From SG8-41 sp963699525 (GTDB lineage Bacteria; Pseudomonadota; Gammaproteobacteria; Burkholderiales; SG8-41), in assembly GCA_963699525.1 (NCBI GenBank), contig CAVOUI010000020.1, forward strand, positions 62,001 through 126,000: a stretch of 64,000 nucleotides of DNA, in the 5' to 3' direction. Made by a program: the position numbers and the translations under genes. The notes below the pieces were generated by a model. That model was not told where the DNA came from. It worked only from the letters and a program-made list of their open reading frames with translations, and did no database searches. Below are positions 1 to 7,909 of this stretch, one piece after another (within the stretch, counting starts at the first letter, position 1; each line of letters starts with the position of its first letter).

Positions 1-56
1 TGCAGGCGCTCGACGCCATGGTCAAGCAGCGCGGCTTGGCGGAGGATCTGCTCTAG
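1..56 (+). CDS. C-terminal end of an upstream gene, possibly kdsA (partial)
   Basis: Only the last 17 codons are inside the window, reading QALDAMVKQRGLAEDLL and then TAG at 54-56. The gene directly before eno and ftsB in betaproteobacteria is usually kdsA (3-deoxy-D-manno-octulosonate 8-phosphate synthase). A short Lys/Arg-rich tail of this kind would fit. The assignment rests on gene order, because the visible fragment is too short to identify alone. Confidence 0.45.
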   Translation, partial: QALDAMVKQRGLAEDLL

Positions 57-105
57 TGTCGGCCCAAACCTCGAATTTCAACCCCGGATAACGACAGGAA
101 CAATA

Positions 106-1389
106 ATGAGCGCGATCGTCGACGTCATTGCGAGAGAGATACTGGATTCACGCGGGCAGCCCACCGTGGAGGCGGACGTGCTGCTCGAGTCGGGCGTGAT
201 GGGCCGTGCAGCGGTGCCCTCGGGGGCCTCCACCGGCAGCCGCGAGGCGATTGAGCTGCGCGACGGAGACGCCGCGCGCTACGGCGGCAAGGGCGTCCTC
301 AAGGCCGTGGAAAACATCAACACCGAGATCTGCGAGGCGGTGATCGGAGTCGACGCGACCGAGCAGAGCTTCGTGGACAAGACGCTCATCGACCTCGATG
401 GCACGGAGAACAAATCGCGGCTCGGGGCGAACGCCGTGCTCGCCGTCTCGCTGGCGGTGGCGAAAGCCGCGGCCGAGGAGTCCGGCCTGCCGCTGCACCG
501 CTACCTGGGCGGGGCCGGGGCCATGGCCATGCCGGTGCCCATGATGAACGTGATCAACGGCGGCGCCCACGCGGACAACGGGCTCGACATGCAGGAATTC
601 ATGATCGTGCCGGTCGGGTTCGCGTCGTTCCGCGAGGCGCTGCGCTGCGGATCGGAGGTGTTTCAGGCGCTGCGGAAGCTCCTCGCGGACCGGAAGCTTT
701 CGACCGCCGTGGGCGACGAAGGCGGCTTCGCGCCGCGGCTCGCGAAGCACGAGGCCGCGGTCCAGACCGTCCTCGAGGCGATCGAGGCTGCCGGCTATCA
801 GCCGGCCGACCAGGTCGCGCTGGCGATCGACTGCGCGAGCTCGGCGTTCTTCGAGGAAGGCGAGTACACCCTGGCCTCGGAGGGGCTTACCATGACCTCG
901 GCGCAGTTCGTGGACTACCTCTCGGCGTGGGTCGAGAAGTACCCCATCATCAGCATCGAGGACGGCATGGCGGAGGACGATTGGGACGGCTGGAAGCTGC
1001 TCACCCGGCGCCTCGGCAAGAAGGTGCAGCTGGTGGGGGACGATCTCTTCGTCACCAACACCCGGTTCCTCAAGCAGGGCATCGAGCGCGGCGTGGCCAA
1101 TTCGATCCTGATCAAGGTCAACCAGATCGGCACGCTGACCGAGACCTTCGCGGCCATCGAGATGGCGAAGCGCGCGGGCTACACGTCCGTGGTTTCGCAC
1201 CGCTCCGGCGAGACCGAGGACACGACCATCGCCGATATCGCCGTCGCCGCGAACGCCCTGCAGATCAAGACCGGGTCGCTCTCGCGCTCGGACCGGCTCG
1301 CAAAATACAACCAGCTGCTGCGCATCGAGGAAGACCTGGGCGAGACGGCGACCTATCCGGGCCGCGGGGCGTTCTACCAGCTCCGGTAA
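106..1389 (+). CDS. eno: Enolase (phosphopyruvate hydratase)
   Basis: Cytosolic glycolytic enzyme that interconverts 2-phosphoglycerate and phosphoenolpyruvate, and in many bacteria a component of the RNase E degradosome. The 427-aa length is normal. The N-terminus carries the family pattern ARBILDSRGQPTVE, the loop GDEGGFAP lies near residue 205, and the catalytic Lys is in ILIKVNQIG near residue 337. SHRSGETEDTTIAD follows near residue 365. The ATG at 106 has a purine-rich GACAGGAAC upstream. ftsB follows by 49 nt, the usual eno-ftsB pair. Confidence 0.98.
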   Translation: MSAIVDVIAREILDSRGQPTVEADVLLESGVMGRAAVPSGASTGSREAIELRDGDAARYGGKGVLKAVENINTEICEAVIGVDATEQSFVDKTLIDLDGTENKSRLGANAVLAVSLAVAKAAAEESGLPLHRYLGGAGAMAMPVPMMNVINGGAHADNGLDMQEFMIVPVGFASFREALRCGSEVFQALRKLLADRKLSTAVGDEGGFAPRLAKHEAAVQTVLEAIEAAGYQPADQVALAIDCASSAFFEEGEYTLASEGLTMTSAQFVDYLSAWVEKYPIISIEDGMAEDDWDGWKLLTRRLGKKVQLVGDDLFVTNTRFLKQGIERGVANSILIKVNQIGTLTETFAAIEMAKRAGYTSVVSHRSGETEDTTIADIAVAANALQIKTGSLSRSDRLAKYNQLLRIEEDLGETATYPGRGAFYQLR

Positions 1390-1438
1390 CGGGCGCCGCG
1401 CAACGGGCAATGCGTGATACCCCATCGCCAGCCACGCG

Positions 1439-1747
1439 ATGAAAGTGCTGGCGCTCGCGCTCGCCGCCCTGATCGTGCTGATCCAGTACCCGTTGTGGGC
1501 GGGGAAAGGGAGCTGGTTCAGGGTTTGGGAAATCGACCAGCAGATCCGCGCGCAGCGCGAGGTGAACCGGCAGCTGCAGGCGCGCAACAGCGGGCTGGAG
1601 GCCGAGGTGCGCGATCTGAAAGTCGGCCTCGACGCGATCGAAGAGCGAGCGCGCTCCGAGCTCGGCATGATCCGGCAGGACGAAATTTTCTTTCAGGTGC
1701 TGGAGTCTGCGCCTGCGGCGGCGCCCCGTGAGCCCGGCACGCGCTGA
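1439..1747 (+). CDS. ftsB: Cell division protein FtsB
   Basis: Small bitopic divisome protein that binds FtsL and FtsQ and helps activate septal peptidoglycan synthesis. The 102 residues comprise a short cytoplasmic start, one membrane segment at about 3-20 (LALALAALIVLIQYPLW), and a periplasmic coiled coil at about 30-70 rich in Q, R, E and L. A conserved E-ARSELGMIRQDEIFFQV stretch follows. The length and the place directly after eno are typical. The stop nearly touches the folD start (1 nt between). Confidence 0.93.
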   Translation: MKVLALALAALIVLIQYPLWAGKGSWFRVWEIDQQIRAQREVNRQLQARNSGLEAEVRDLKVGLDAIEERARSELGMIRQDEIFFQVLESAPAAAPREPGTR

Positions 1748-1748
1748 G

Positions 1749-2633
1749 ATGGCTTCCTCCAGGGTAGCGGGTCCCGCCAGAGTCATCGACGGAGTGGCCG
1801 CCGCCCGCGACCTCTACGCGCGGCTGAGGGAGAGGGTCGCGGCGCTCGTCCGGGTGAACGTCCGCCCGGCGCTCGCGGCGGTACTGGTCGGCGACAATGC
1901 AGCGTCGCGGATCTACCTGCGAAACAAGGCCCGGGCGTGCGCGGAGTCCGGGGTTCGCTCAGAGCTCCGCGAGCTGCCGGGCGACTGCACTCCGGGTACG
2001 CTACTCGCCACGATCGAGCAGCTCAATACGGACGGGGGCGTCCACGGGATCGTGGTCCAGCTGCCGCTGCCTCAACAACTCGATCCGTCCCTGGTGGCGC
2101 GGACGATCGCGCCCGCGAAAGATGTCGACGGGTTGAGCTGGCACAACCTGGGCGCCCTGATGGCGGGCCAGCCTCAGTTCGAGCCCTGCACGCCGCGGGG
2201 CGTGATGTCCCTTCTCGACTGGGCGGGCGTCGAGATCGAGGGGCGGCAGGCGGTCGTGATCGGGCGCAGCACGATCGTCGGCAAGCCGATTGCGCTGATG
2301 CTGATGGCGCGCGGGGCGACCGTGACCATCTGCCACAGCCGCACCGCCGATCTCGCGGCGCACACGCGGCGCGCCGACATCCTGGTCGTCGCGGCCGGCC
2401 GGGCCGGGCTCGTGACCGGCGACATGGTGAAGCCGGGCGCCGCCGTCATCGACGTCGGGATCAATCGCCTGCCGGACGGCAAGCTCGCGGGCGACGTGGA
2501 TTTTGCATCCGTGCTCCCCGTCGCGGGCTACATTACGCCGGTGCCGGGCGGCGTGGGTCCGATGACGGTTGCGATGGTCATCTCCAATACGGTCCTCGCC
2601 GCCGAGCGCAGCGTTGCGGCGCGAATCGCATGA
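1749..2633 (+). CDS. folD: Bifunctional methylenetetrahydrofolate dehydrogenase/cyclohydrolase FolD
   Basis: Cytosolic one-carbon enzyme that converts 5,10-methylene-THF through methenyl-THF to 10-formyl-THF with NADP. The 294 residues show the catalytic YLRNK (Tyr-x3-Lys), VQLPLP, the cofactor-domain motif GRSTIVGKP and the C-terminal PVPGGVGPMT signature. The ATG at 1749 lies 1 nt after the ftsB stop. An in-frame GTG further upstream would overlap ftsB and add seven non-conserved residues, so 1749 is preferred. Confidence 0.97.
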   Translation: MASSRVAGPARVIDGVAAARDLYARLRERVAALVRVNVRPALAAVLVGDNAASRIYLRNKARACAESGVRSELRELPGDCTPGTLLATIEQLNTDGGVHGIVVQLPLPQQLDPSLVARTIAPAKDVDGLSWHNLGALMAGQPQFEPCTPRGVMSLLDWAGVEIEGRQAVVIGRSTIVGKPIALMLMARGATVTICHSRTADLAAHTRRADILVVAAGRAGLVTGDMVKPGAAVIDVGINRLPDGKLAGDVDFASVLPVAGYITPVPGGVGPMTVAMVISNTVLAAERSVAARIA

Positions 2634-2648
2634 ACCGCGCGCGACAGG

Positions 2649-2780
2649 TCAGCAGGTAAAGGCGTTGGAGAAATTGAACAGGAGCTCGGGGCTGAAGTAG
2701 CCCCGGAACCCGAAGTAGGCGACCGCGGCGGCGAGCACGGCCAGCATCACCCATAACAGGATGCGCGTCCATTGGGTCAT
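2649..2780 (-). CDS. Small 43-aa single-span membrane protein, function unknown
   Basis: A short open frame opposite the end of folD encodes 43 residues. It begins MTQWTRILLW, continues with a hydrophobic span rich in V, L and A at residues 7-24, then reads FGFRGYFSPELLFNFSN and ends AFTC. The layout (one N-terminal span, a short aromatic/Pro-containing tail, a Cys near the C-terminus) recalls small conserved betaproteobacterial proteins that end with a DLANQ-type tail and a Cys. That resemblance is from memory. It is convergent with folD (15 nt between the stops). The ribosome site is weak (CGAAG). Confidence 0.6.
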   Translation of the reverse strand: MTQWTRILLWVMLAVLAAAVAYFGFRGYFSPELLFNFSNAFTC

Positions 2781-2937
2781 GCGCACTTCGAGCACGGGCG
2801 TCGCGCCTCAAGCTATTGCTATTCGAATTATTGCACACTGCCCGCGGCCGCCGGCGCTCGGCGGCAACGCGTGATGCCGCCGTGGCGCGCGGCGCATAAT
2901 CACAGAACCTCCGGTTATGAGATTGCGGCCCGGCGGT

Positions 2938-2946
2938 TGATATAAT
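2938..2946 (+). promoter_or_regulatory. Extended -10 promoter for the large oxidoreductase gene
   Basis: TGATATAAT is a perfect -10 hexamer (TATAAT, 2941-2946) with the extended TGn element. No convincing -35 is present at 16-18 nt, as expected for an extended -10 promoter. The predicted start near 2953 leaves a leader of about 25 nt before the GTG at 2978. Confidence 0.55.
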
Positions 2947-2977
2947 TTCCGGCTTTTCAATTTGTCATATCGCCCAC

Positions 2978-5900
2978 GTGGCTCCAGGCTCCATTCCGGC
3001 ACCCGGCTTCGACTGCTCCTTCGAGGATCTGTATACGCGGGAGGGGCTCGCGCGGCTCGACCGGCGGTTCCTCGCCGCCCTCGGCGAAAGCGACGCGGCG
3101 CTTCGCGAGCGGCTGCTGCGCGCACGGAGCGACCCGGCGGTGCTCGCGCCGAAGGAGGAATCGGAGCTCTTGCTTGCGCTCACGCCACACCTTGAGCGAT
3201 TCATCGCGCGCTTCTTCGGGATCGAGGCGGAAGTCGAGGCGCTCGCGGCCGAGCACCACCGGCTGGCGCCGCTCTACCCGGTCAAGCGCCAGTTCGTCCA
3301 ACGCAAGGCGATGCACCGTTACGCGGCGCGGGAGGCCGCGGGCTTCGACGGGCCCGCGCTCGAGCGCGAGCTCGAGGCGGCTTTCGGCGAACCTTTCACC
3401 GAGCTCGCCTTTGCCCGCCACGTCCAAGAGTGGCAGAAGGACGAGCCGGCGCATGCCGCGCAGCTTGATGCGGCTCTGCGCTACGCGGCGTGGGCTACGC
3501 ATACGGAGGCAGGGAGAGCGCGCAGCCGCTCCGGAGTGCTCTTCAAGGCGCCGGCGAAGCTCGATCCGCAGCGCCTGGTCCCCGTCGTCACCGAAGAGTC
3601 CGGTGGCTACCGCAGCCACCGGCTGGAGGGCCACCACCTGCGTCGGCGCGACGGCTTCGGGCTCACCGATCCCGGCGCCGATCTCGTCCGCGCGCTGGAC
3701 GAGGTGAATTACTGCATCTGGTGCCACGAGCAGGGGAAGGATTCCTGCTCGAAGGGGCTGATGGAGAAGAACGCAACCGGGCGGGGGGCGGCCTCCTTCA
3801 GGAAGAGCCCGTTCGGCGTGACGCTCGCGGGCTGCCCGCTCGAGGAGAAGATCTCCGAGTTCCAGAAAGCGAAGGCCGAGGGGCTCGCCATCGGCGCGCT
3901 TGCCATCATCGTCGTGGACAACCCGATGGCGGCGGCGACCGGGCACCGCATCTGCAACGACTGCATGAAGTCGTGCATCTACCAGAAGCAGCAGCCGGTC
4001 GACATCCCGCAGGCCGAGACCCGCACGTTGAAGGACGTGCTCGAGCTGCCGTGGGGCTTCGAGATCTATTCGCTGCTCACGCGCTGGAACCCGCTCAACC
4101 TGCGGCAGCCGTACCCCAGGGCCGCCACCGGCAAGCGCGTGCTCGTCGCCGGCATGGGGCCGGCGGGACTCGCGCTCGCGCATCACCTGATGAACGATGG
4201 GCACGCCGTCGCCGGCATCGACGGCCTGAAGATCGAGCCGCTGCCTGAGGGGCTCTCGGGAGTGGACGCACACGGGAGGCGGGTGCCGTTCCGGCCGGTG
4301 CGCGACGTGAGCGAGCTTTACGAGCCGCTCGATCGGCGCGTGATGGCGGGCTTCGGCGGCGTGGCCGAGTACGGGATCACGGTGCGCTGGGACAAGAATT
4401 TCCTCAGAGTGCTGCGGCTTCTACTCGAGCGCCGGCGCGAGTTTGCGCTCTTCGGGGGCGTGCGCTTCGGGGGCACGCTCACCGCGGACGAGGCATTCGC
4501 CCTGGGCTTCGACCACGTCGCGCTCGCCCTCGGCGCCGGGCGCCCGACCGTGCTCGACTTGCCGCACGGGCTCGCGCGCGGCGTGCGGGCAGCGTCCGAT
4601 TTCCTGATGGGGCTGCAGCTGACGGGCGCGGCGAAGACGGATTCGCTCGCCAACATGCAGCTGCGGCTGCCCGTGGTGGTGGTCGGCGGGGGATTGACCG
4701 CCATCGACACCGCCACCGAGGCGCTGGCGTACTACCCCCTGCAGGTGGAGAAGTTCCTGCGGCGCTACGAGCGGCTTGCGCGGGAGCACGGCGAGGCGGC
4801 GGCGCGGATCGCGTGGAACGAGGAGGAAGCGGGCATCGCGGAAGAGTGGATGGGTCACGCGCGCGCAATTCGGGACGAGCGCAAGCGCGCCGCGGCCGAG
4901 CGGGGCGAGCCGCGCATTCTCGAGCTGCTGCAGACCTGGGGCGGGGTCACCATCGCCTATCGCAAGCGGCTGGTCGACAGCCCCTCCTATACCCTCAACC
5001 ACGAGGAGGTGCACAAGGCGCTCGAGGAGGGCATGCGGTTCGCGGAAGGCCTGGTTCCGCTCGCGGTGGAGGTCGATCGCCACGGCCACGCCCGCGCGCT
5101 CAAGGTTTCGGTGCAGCGACGGAGCGATGATGGGCGGTGGACGGAAACCGCGCGGGCCGAGCTTCCGGCCAGAACCGTCCTGATCGCGGCCGGCACGCAT
5201 CCGAATACGGTGATCGCGCGGGAGGAGCCGGGGCATTTCAGGGTCGACGGCGAGTATTTCGAGGCGTGTGACGAAAGCGGCGCTCCGGTTCGTGCGGAGC
5301 CGTCCATCTCCAAGCCGGCCGAGCCGCGGGTGCTGCTTGCGCGCCGCGATGACGGGCGCTTCCTGAGCTATTTCGGCGACGTCCATCCGTCGTACTTCGG
5401 CAACGTGGTGAAGGCCCTGGGCAGCGCCAAGCAGGGCTATCCGGTGGTGAGCCGCGTGCTCGGGCGCGTCGAGCCCGCGTCGGCACGGAGCGACCGGGAG
5501 TTTTTCGAGCGCCTGAACGAGGACCTGCGCGCAACAGTGCACGAGGTGACGCGGCTGACACCGATGATCGTCGAGGTCGTGGTGAAGGCGCCGGCGGCCG
5601 CGCGACGCTTCCGCCCGGGCCAGTTCTATCGTCTGCAGAATTTCGAGATGCTCGCGCGGGAGGCTGACGGAACGCGCCTGCTGATGGAGGGGATCGCGTT
5701 GACCGGCGCGTGGGTGGACGCGGCGCGCGGCCTGATCTCGCTCATCACGCTCGAGATGGGCGGATCATCGGATCTGTGCGTGCTGCTCAGGCCGGGAGAC
5801 CCGGTGGTGGTGATGGGACCGACCGGCGCGCCGACCGAGATCCCCAGCGGCGAGACGGTCATCCTCGCAGGGGGAGGGCTCGGCAACGCGGTGCTGTTCT

Positions 5901-6508
5901 CGATCGGACAGGCGATGCGGCGCGCCGGAAACAGGGTGCTCTACTTCGCGGGCTACAAGCACATGGCTGACCGCTACAAGATCGGGGAGATCGAGGCGGC
6001 CGCCGACGCCGTGGTGTGGTGCTGCGACGAGGAGCCGGGCTTCACGCCCGACCGGCCGCAGGACAAGAGCTTCGTCGGCGACATCGTGCAGGGCATGCAC
6101 GCTTACGCGAGCGGCGTGCTCGGCGAGCAGCCGGTACCGTTCCGCGCAGCCGACCGCGTCATGGCGATCGGCTCGGACCGCATGATGGCGGCGGTGGCGC
6201 GGGCCCGGCACGATCTCCTCAAGCCCTATCTCAAGCCGGGCCACAAGGGCGTCGGGTCGATCAATTCGCCGATGCAGTGCATGATGAAGGAGATTTGCGC
6301 CCAGTGCCTGCAGCCGCACGTGGATCCGCACAGCGGCAAGGTGAGCTACGTCTTCTCCTGCTTCAACCAGGACCAGCCGCTCGACCGGGTGGATTGGGCG
6401 GCGCTCGATGCGCGCCTGCGCCAGAACTCGGTGCAGGAAAAGCTTGCCGCCGAATGGATCGACCACTGCCTGGTCAGGATCGGCGCGCGCGACCTGCAGC
6501 GCGTGTAG
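2978..6508 (+). CDS. Large FAD / iron-sulfur NAD(P)-dependent oxidoreductase (GltD-like + PyrK-like domains)
   Basis: A 1176-aa multidomain redox protein. Residues about 240-340 hold Cys-rich segments: CIWCHEQGKDSCSKG, a GltD-like GCPLEEKISEF, then CNDCMKSC, consistent with iron-sulfur ligands. A nucleotide-binding fold follows (VLVAGMGPAGLALAH near 390) with a second glycine-rich motif VVVVGGGLTAIDTATEA near 570. From about 860 a ferredoxin-reductase/PyrK-like module appears (RPGQFYRL, VVMGPTGAPTEIP, LAGGGLGNAV). It ends in a Cys cluster (MQCMMKEICAQC near 1105, then a Cys in FSCFNQ). The GTG start follows an extended -10 promoter. Related proteins are usually annotated pyridine nucleotide-disulfide oxidoreductase. 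The electron donor and acceptor are not evident. Confidence 0.85.
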   Translation: MAPGSIPAPGFDCSFEDLYTREGLARLDRRFLAALGESDAALRERLLRARSDPAVLAPKEESELLLALTPHLERFIARFFGIEAEVEALAAEHHRLAPLYPVKRQFVQRKAMHRYAAREAAGFDGPALERELEAAFGEPFTELAFARHVQEWQKDEPAHAAQLDAALRYAAWATHTEAGRARSRSGVLFKAPAKLDPQRLVPVVTEESGGYRSHRLEGHHLRRRDGFGLTDPGADLVRALDEVNYCIWCHEQGKDSCSKGLMEKNATGRGAASFRKSPFGVTLAGCPLEEKISEFQKAKAEGLAIGALAIIVVDNPMAAATGHRICNDCMKSCIYQKQQPVDIPQAETRTLKDVLELPWGFEIYSLLTRWNPLNLRQPYPRAATGKRVLVAGMGPAGLALAHHLMNDGHAVAGIDGLKIEPLPEGLSGVDAHGRRVPFRPVRDVSELYEPLDRRVMAGFGGVAEYGITVRWDKNFLRVLRLLLERRREFALFGGVRFGGTLTADEAFALGFDHVALALGAGRPTVLDLPHGLARGVRAASDFLMGLQLTGAAKTDSLANMQLRLPVVVVGGGLTAIDTATEALAYYPLQVEKFLRRYERLAREHGEAAARIAWNEEEAGIAEEWMGHARAIRDERKRAAAERGEPRILELLQTWGGVTIAYRKRLVDSPSYTLNHEEVHKALEEGMRFAEGLVPLAVEVDRHGHARALKVSVQRRSDDGRWTETARAELPARTVLIAAGTHPNTVIAREEPGHFRVDGEYFEACDESGAPVRAEPSISKPAEPRVLLARRDDGRFLSYFGDVHPSYFGNVVKALGSAKQGYPVVSRVLGRVEPASARSDREFFERLNEDLRATVHEVTRLTPMIVEVVVKAPAAARRFRPGQFYRLQNFEMLAREADGTRLLMEGIALTGAWVDAARGLISLITLEMGGSSDLCVLLRPGDPVVVMGPTGAPTEIPSGETVILAGGGLGNAVLFSIGQAMRRAGNRVLYFAGYKHMADRYKIGEIEAAADAVVWCCDEEPGFTPDRPQDKSFVGDIVQGMHAYASGVLGEQPVPFRAADRVMAIGSDRMMAAVARARHDLLKPYLKPGHKGVGSINSPMQCMMKEICAQCLQPHVDPHSGKVSYVFSCFNQDQPLDRVDWAALDARLRQNSVQEKLAAEWIDHCLVRIGARDLQRV

Positions 6509-6514
6509 CGCGGG

Positions 6515-7837
6515 CTAGGCGAGCTCGCGCAGAACGGAACCGAGGGTTGCCGCGATTTCGTCGATCTGCGCCGCGCTGATGATGAGGGGCGGCGAGAGCG
6601 CGATGATGTCGCCGGTGACGCGCACCAGCAAGCCTTTCTCGAGGCATCTCAGGAACGCCTGGTAGCCGCGTGCGCCGGGCTTTCCCGGCAAGGGCTCGAG
6701 CTCGATACCGGCCATCAGCCCGAAGTTTCGGATGTCGATGATGGGTCGCGTGCCCTTCAACGCGTGCACCGCCTGCTCGAAGCGGGGCGCAAGCTCGCGC
6801 GCGCGGTCGAAGAGTTTTTCCTCGTGGTAGAGCGCGAGAGTCGCCTCCGCCGCCGCCGTGGCGAGGGGGTGACCCGAATACGTGTAGCCGTGGGGAAACT
6901 CGATCGTGTCGGGGGCGGCGCGATTCACCACCGTCTCGTAGATCTCGCGGCGCACGATCACGCCGGCGAGCGGCACGGTGCCGCTCGTGACACCCTTGGC
7001 GAAGGTGATCAGGTCGGGGGTCACACCGACGGTCTGCGCAGCAAACGCCCGGCCGGTGCGTCCGAAGCCGGTGATCACCTCGTCGAAGATGAGCAACAGC
7101 CCGTGCCGATCGCAGATCGCGCGCAGCTGCTCGAGGTAGCCGCGCGGCGGAACGAGCACGCCACTGGACCCGGCGACCGGTTCCACGATCACGGCCGCGA
7201 TGTTGGAAGCGTCGTGCAGGGGAATGATGCGCGTCTCCAGTTCATCGGCGAGATGCGCGCCCCATTCGGGCTGGCCGCGGCTGAAAGCGTTGCGCTCGAG
7301 GTTGTGCGTATGGGGCAGATGATCGACGCGCGGAAGCATGCTTCCGAAGGCCTTGCGCGTGGCGGGAATGCCGCCGACCGAGATGCCGCCGAATCCGACC
7401 CCGTGATATCCGCGCTCGCGCCCGACCAACACGTTGCGATGCCCTTCCCCCCGGGCTCGGTGGTAGGCGAGCGCGATCTTCAGCGCCGTGTCGACTGCCT
7501 CGGAGCCCGAGTTGGCGAAGAACACGTGGTCGAGCCCCGTCGGCGCAAGTTGCGCGACCAGCGCGGCGGCGCGGAACTCTCCGGGATGCCCCATCTGGAA
7601 CAGGGGTGAATAGTCGAGCGTATCCGCTTGACGCCGGATCGCTTCGACGATCTTCGGGCGGCAGTGCCCCGCGTTCACGCACCACAGGCCCGCCGTGCCG
7701 TCGAGGATCCGCTGACCGCTCTCGGTCGTGTAATGCATGTCCCTCGCGGAAACGAGAATGCGGGGCGCCGCCTTGAACTGGCGGTTGGCGGTGAACGGCA
7801 TCCAGAACGGCTCAAGGGGATAGTCGCGCGGGGGCAT
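6515..7837 (-). CDS. Class III (omega-amino acid:pyruvate type) aminotransferase
   Basis: PLP enzyme of fold type I, 440 aa. The start reads MPPRDYPLEPFWMPFTANR, typical of beta-alanine/omega-amino acid:pyruvate aminotransferases. The cofactor pattern IFDEVITGFGRTG lies near residue 255, and the PLP lysine is in TFAKGVTSG near residue 290. It would move an amino group from an omega-amino acid or amine to pyruvate. The substrate is not resolved by sequence. The ATG at 7837 is chosen because the family N-terminus begins there, although the frame stays open further upstream. It is divergent from the ABC fusion gene and convergent with the large oxidoreductase (6 nt between stops). Confidence 0.9.
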   Translation of the reverse strand: MPPRDYPLEPFWMPFTANRQFKAAPRILVSARDMHYTTESGQRILDGTAGLWCVNAGHCRPKIVEAIRRQADTLDYSPLFQMGHPGEFRAAALVAQLAPTGLDHVFFANSGSEAVDTALKIALAYHRARGEGHRNVLVGRERGYHGVGFGGISVGGIPATRKAFGSMLPRVDHLPHTHNLERNAFSRGQPEWGAHLADELETRIIPLHDASNIAAVIVEPVAGSSGVLVPPRGYLEQLRAICDRHGLLLIFDEVITGFGRTGRAFAAQTVGVTPDLITFAKGVTSGTVPLAGVIVRREIYETVVNRAAPDTIEFPHGYTYSGHPLATAAAEATLALYHEEKLFDRARELAPRFEQAVHALKGTRPIIDIRNFGLMAGIELEPLPGKPGARGYQAFLRCLEKGLLVRVTGDIIALSPPLIISAAQIDEIAATLGSVLRELA

Positions 7838-7909
7838 GGGTCGCAGGCGGGCTCGGGCGGAGGTCCTATTTTGCCAGCAGCGCGGCGCTTCAGCCATACT
7901 GCAGGGGCG

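Noticed and set aside
148..1668. 506-codon minus-strand frame opposite eno
   Set aside because: Shadow of eno and ftsB; no ribosome site, no conserved motif.
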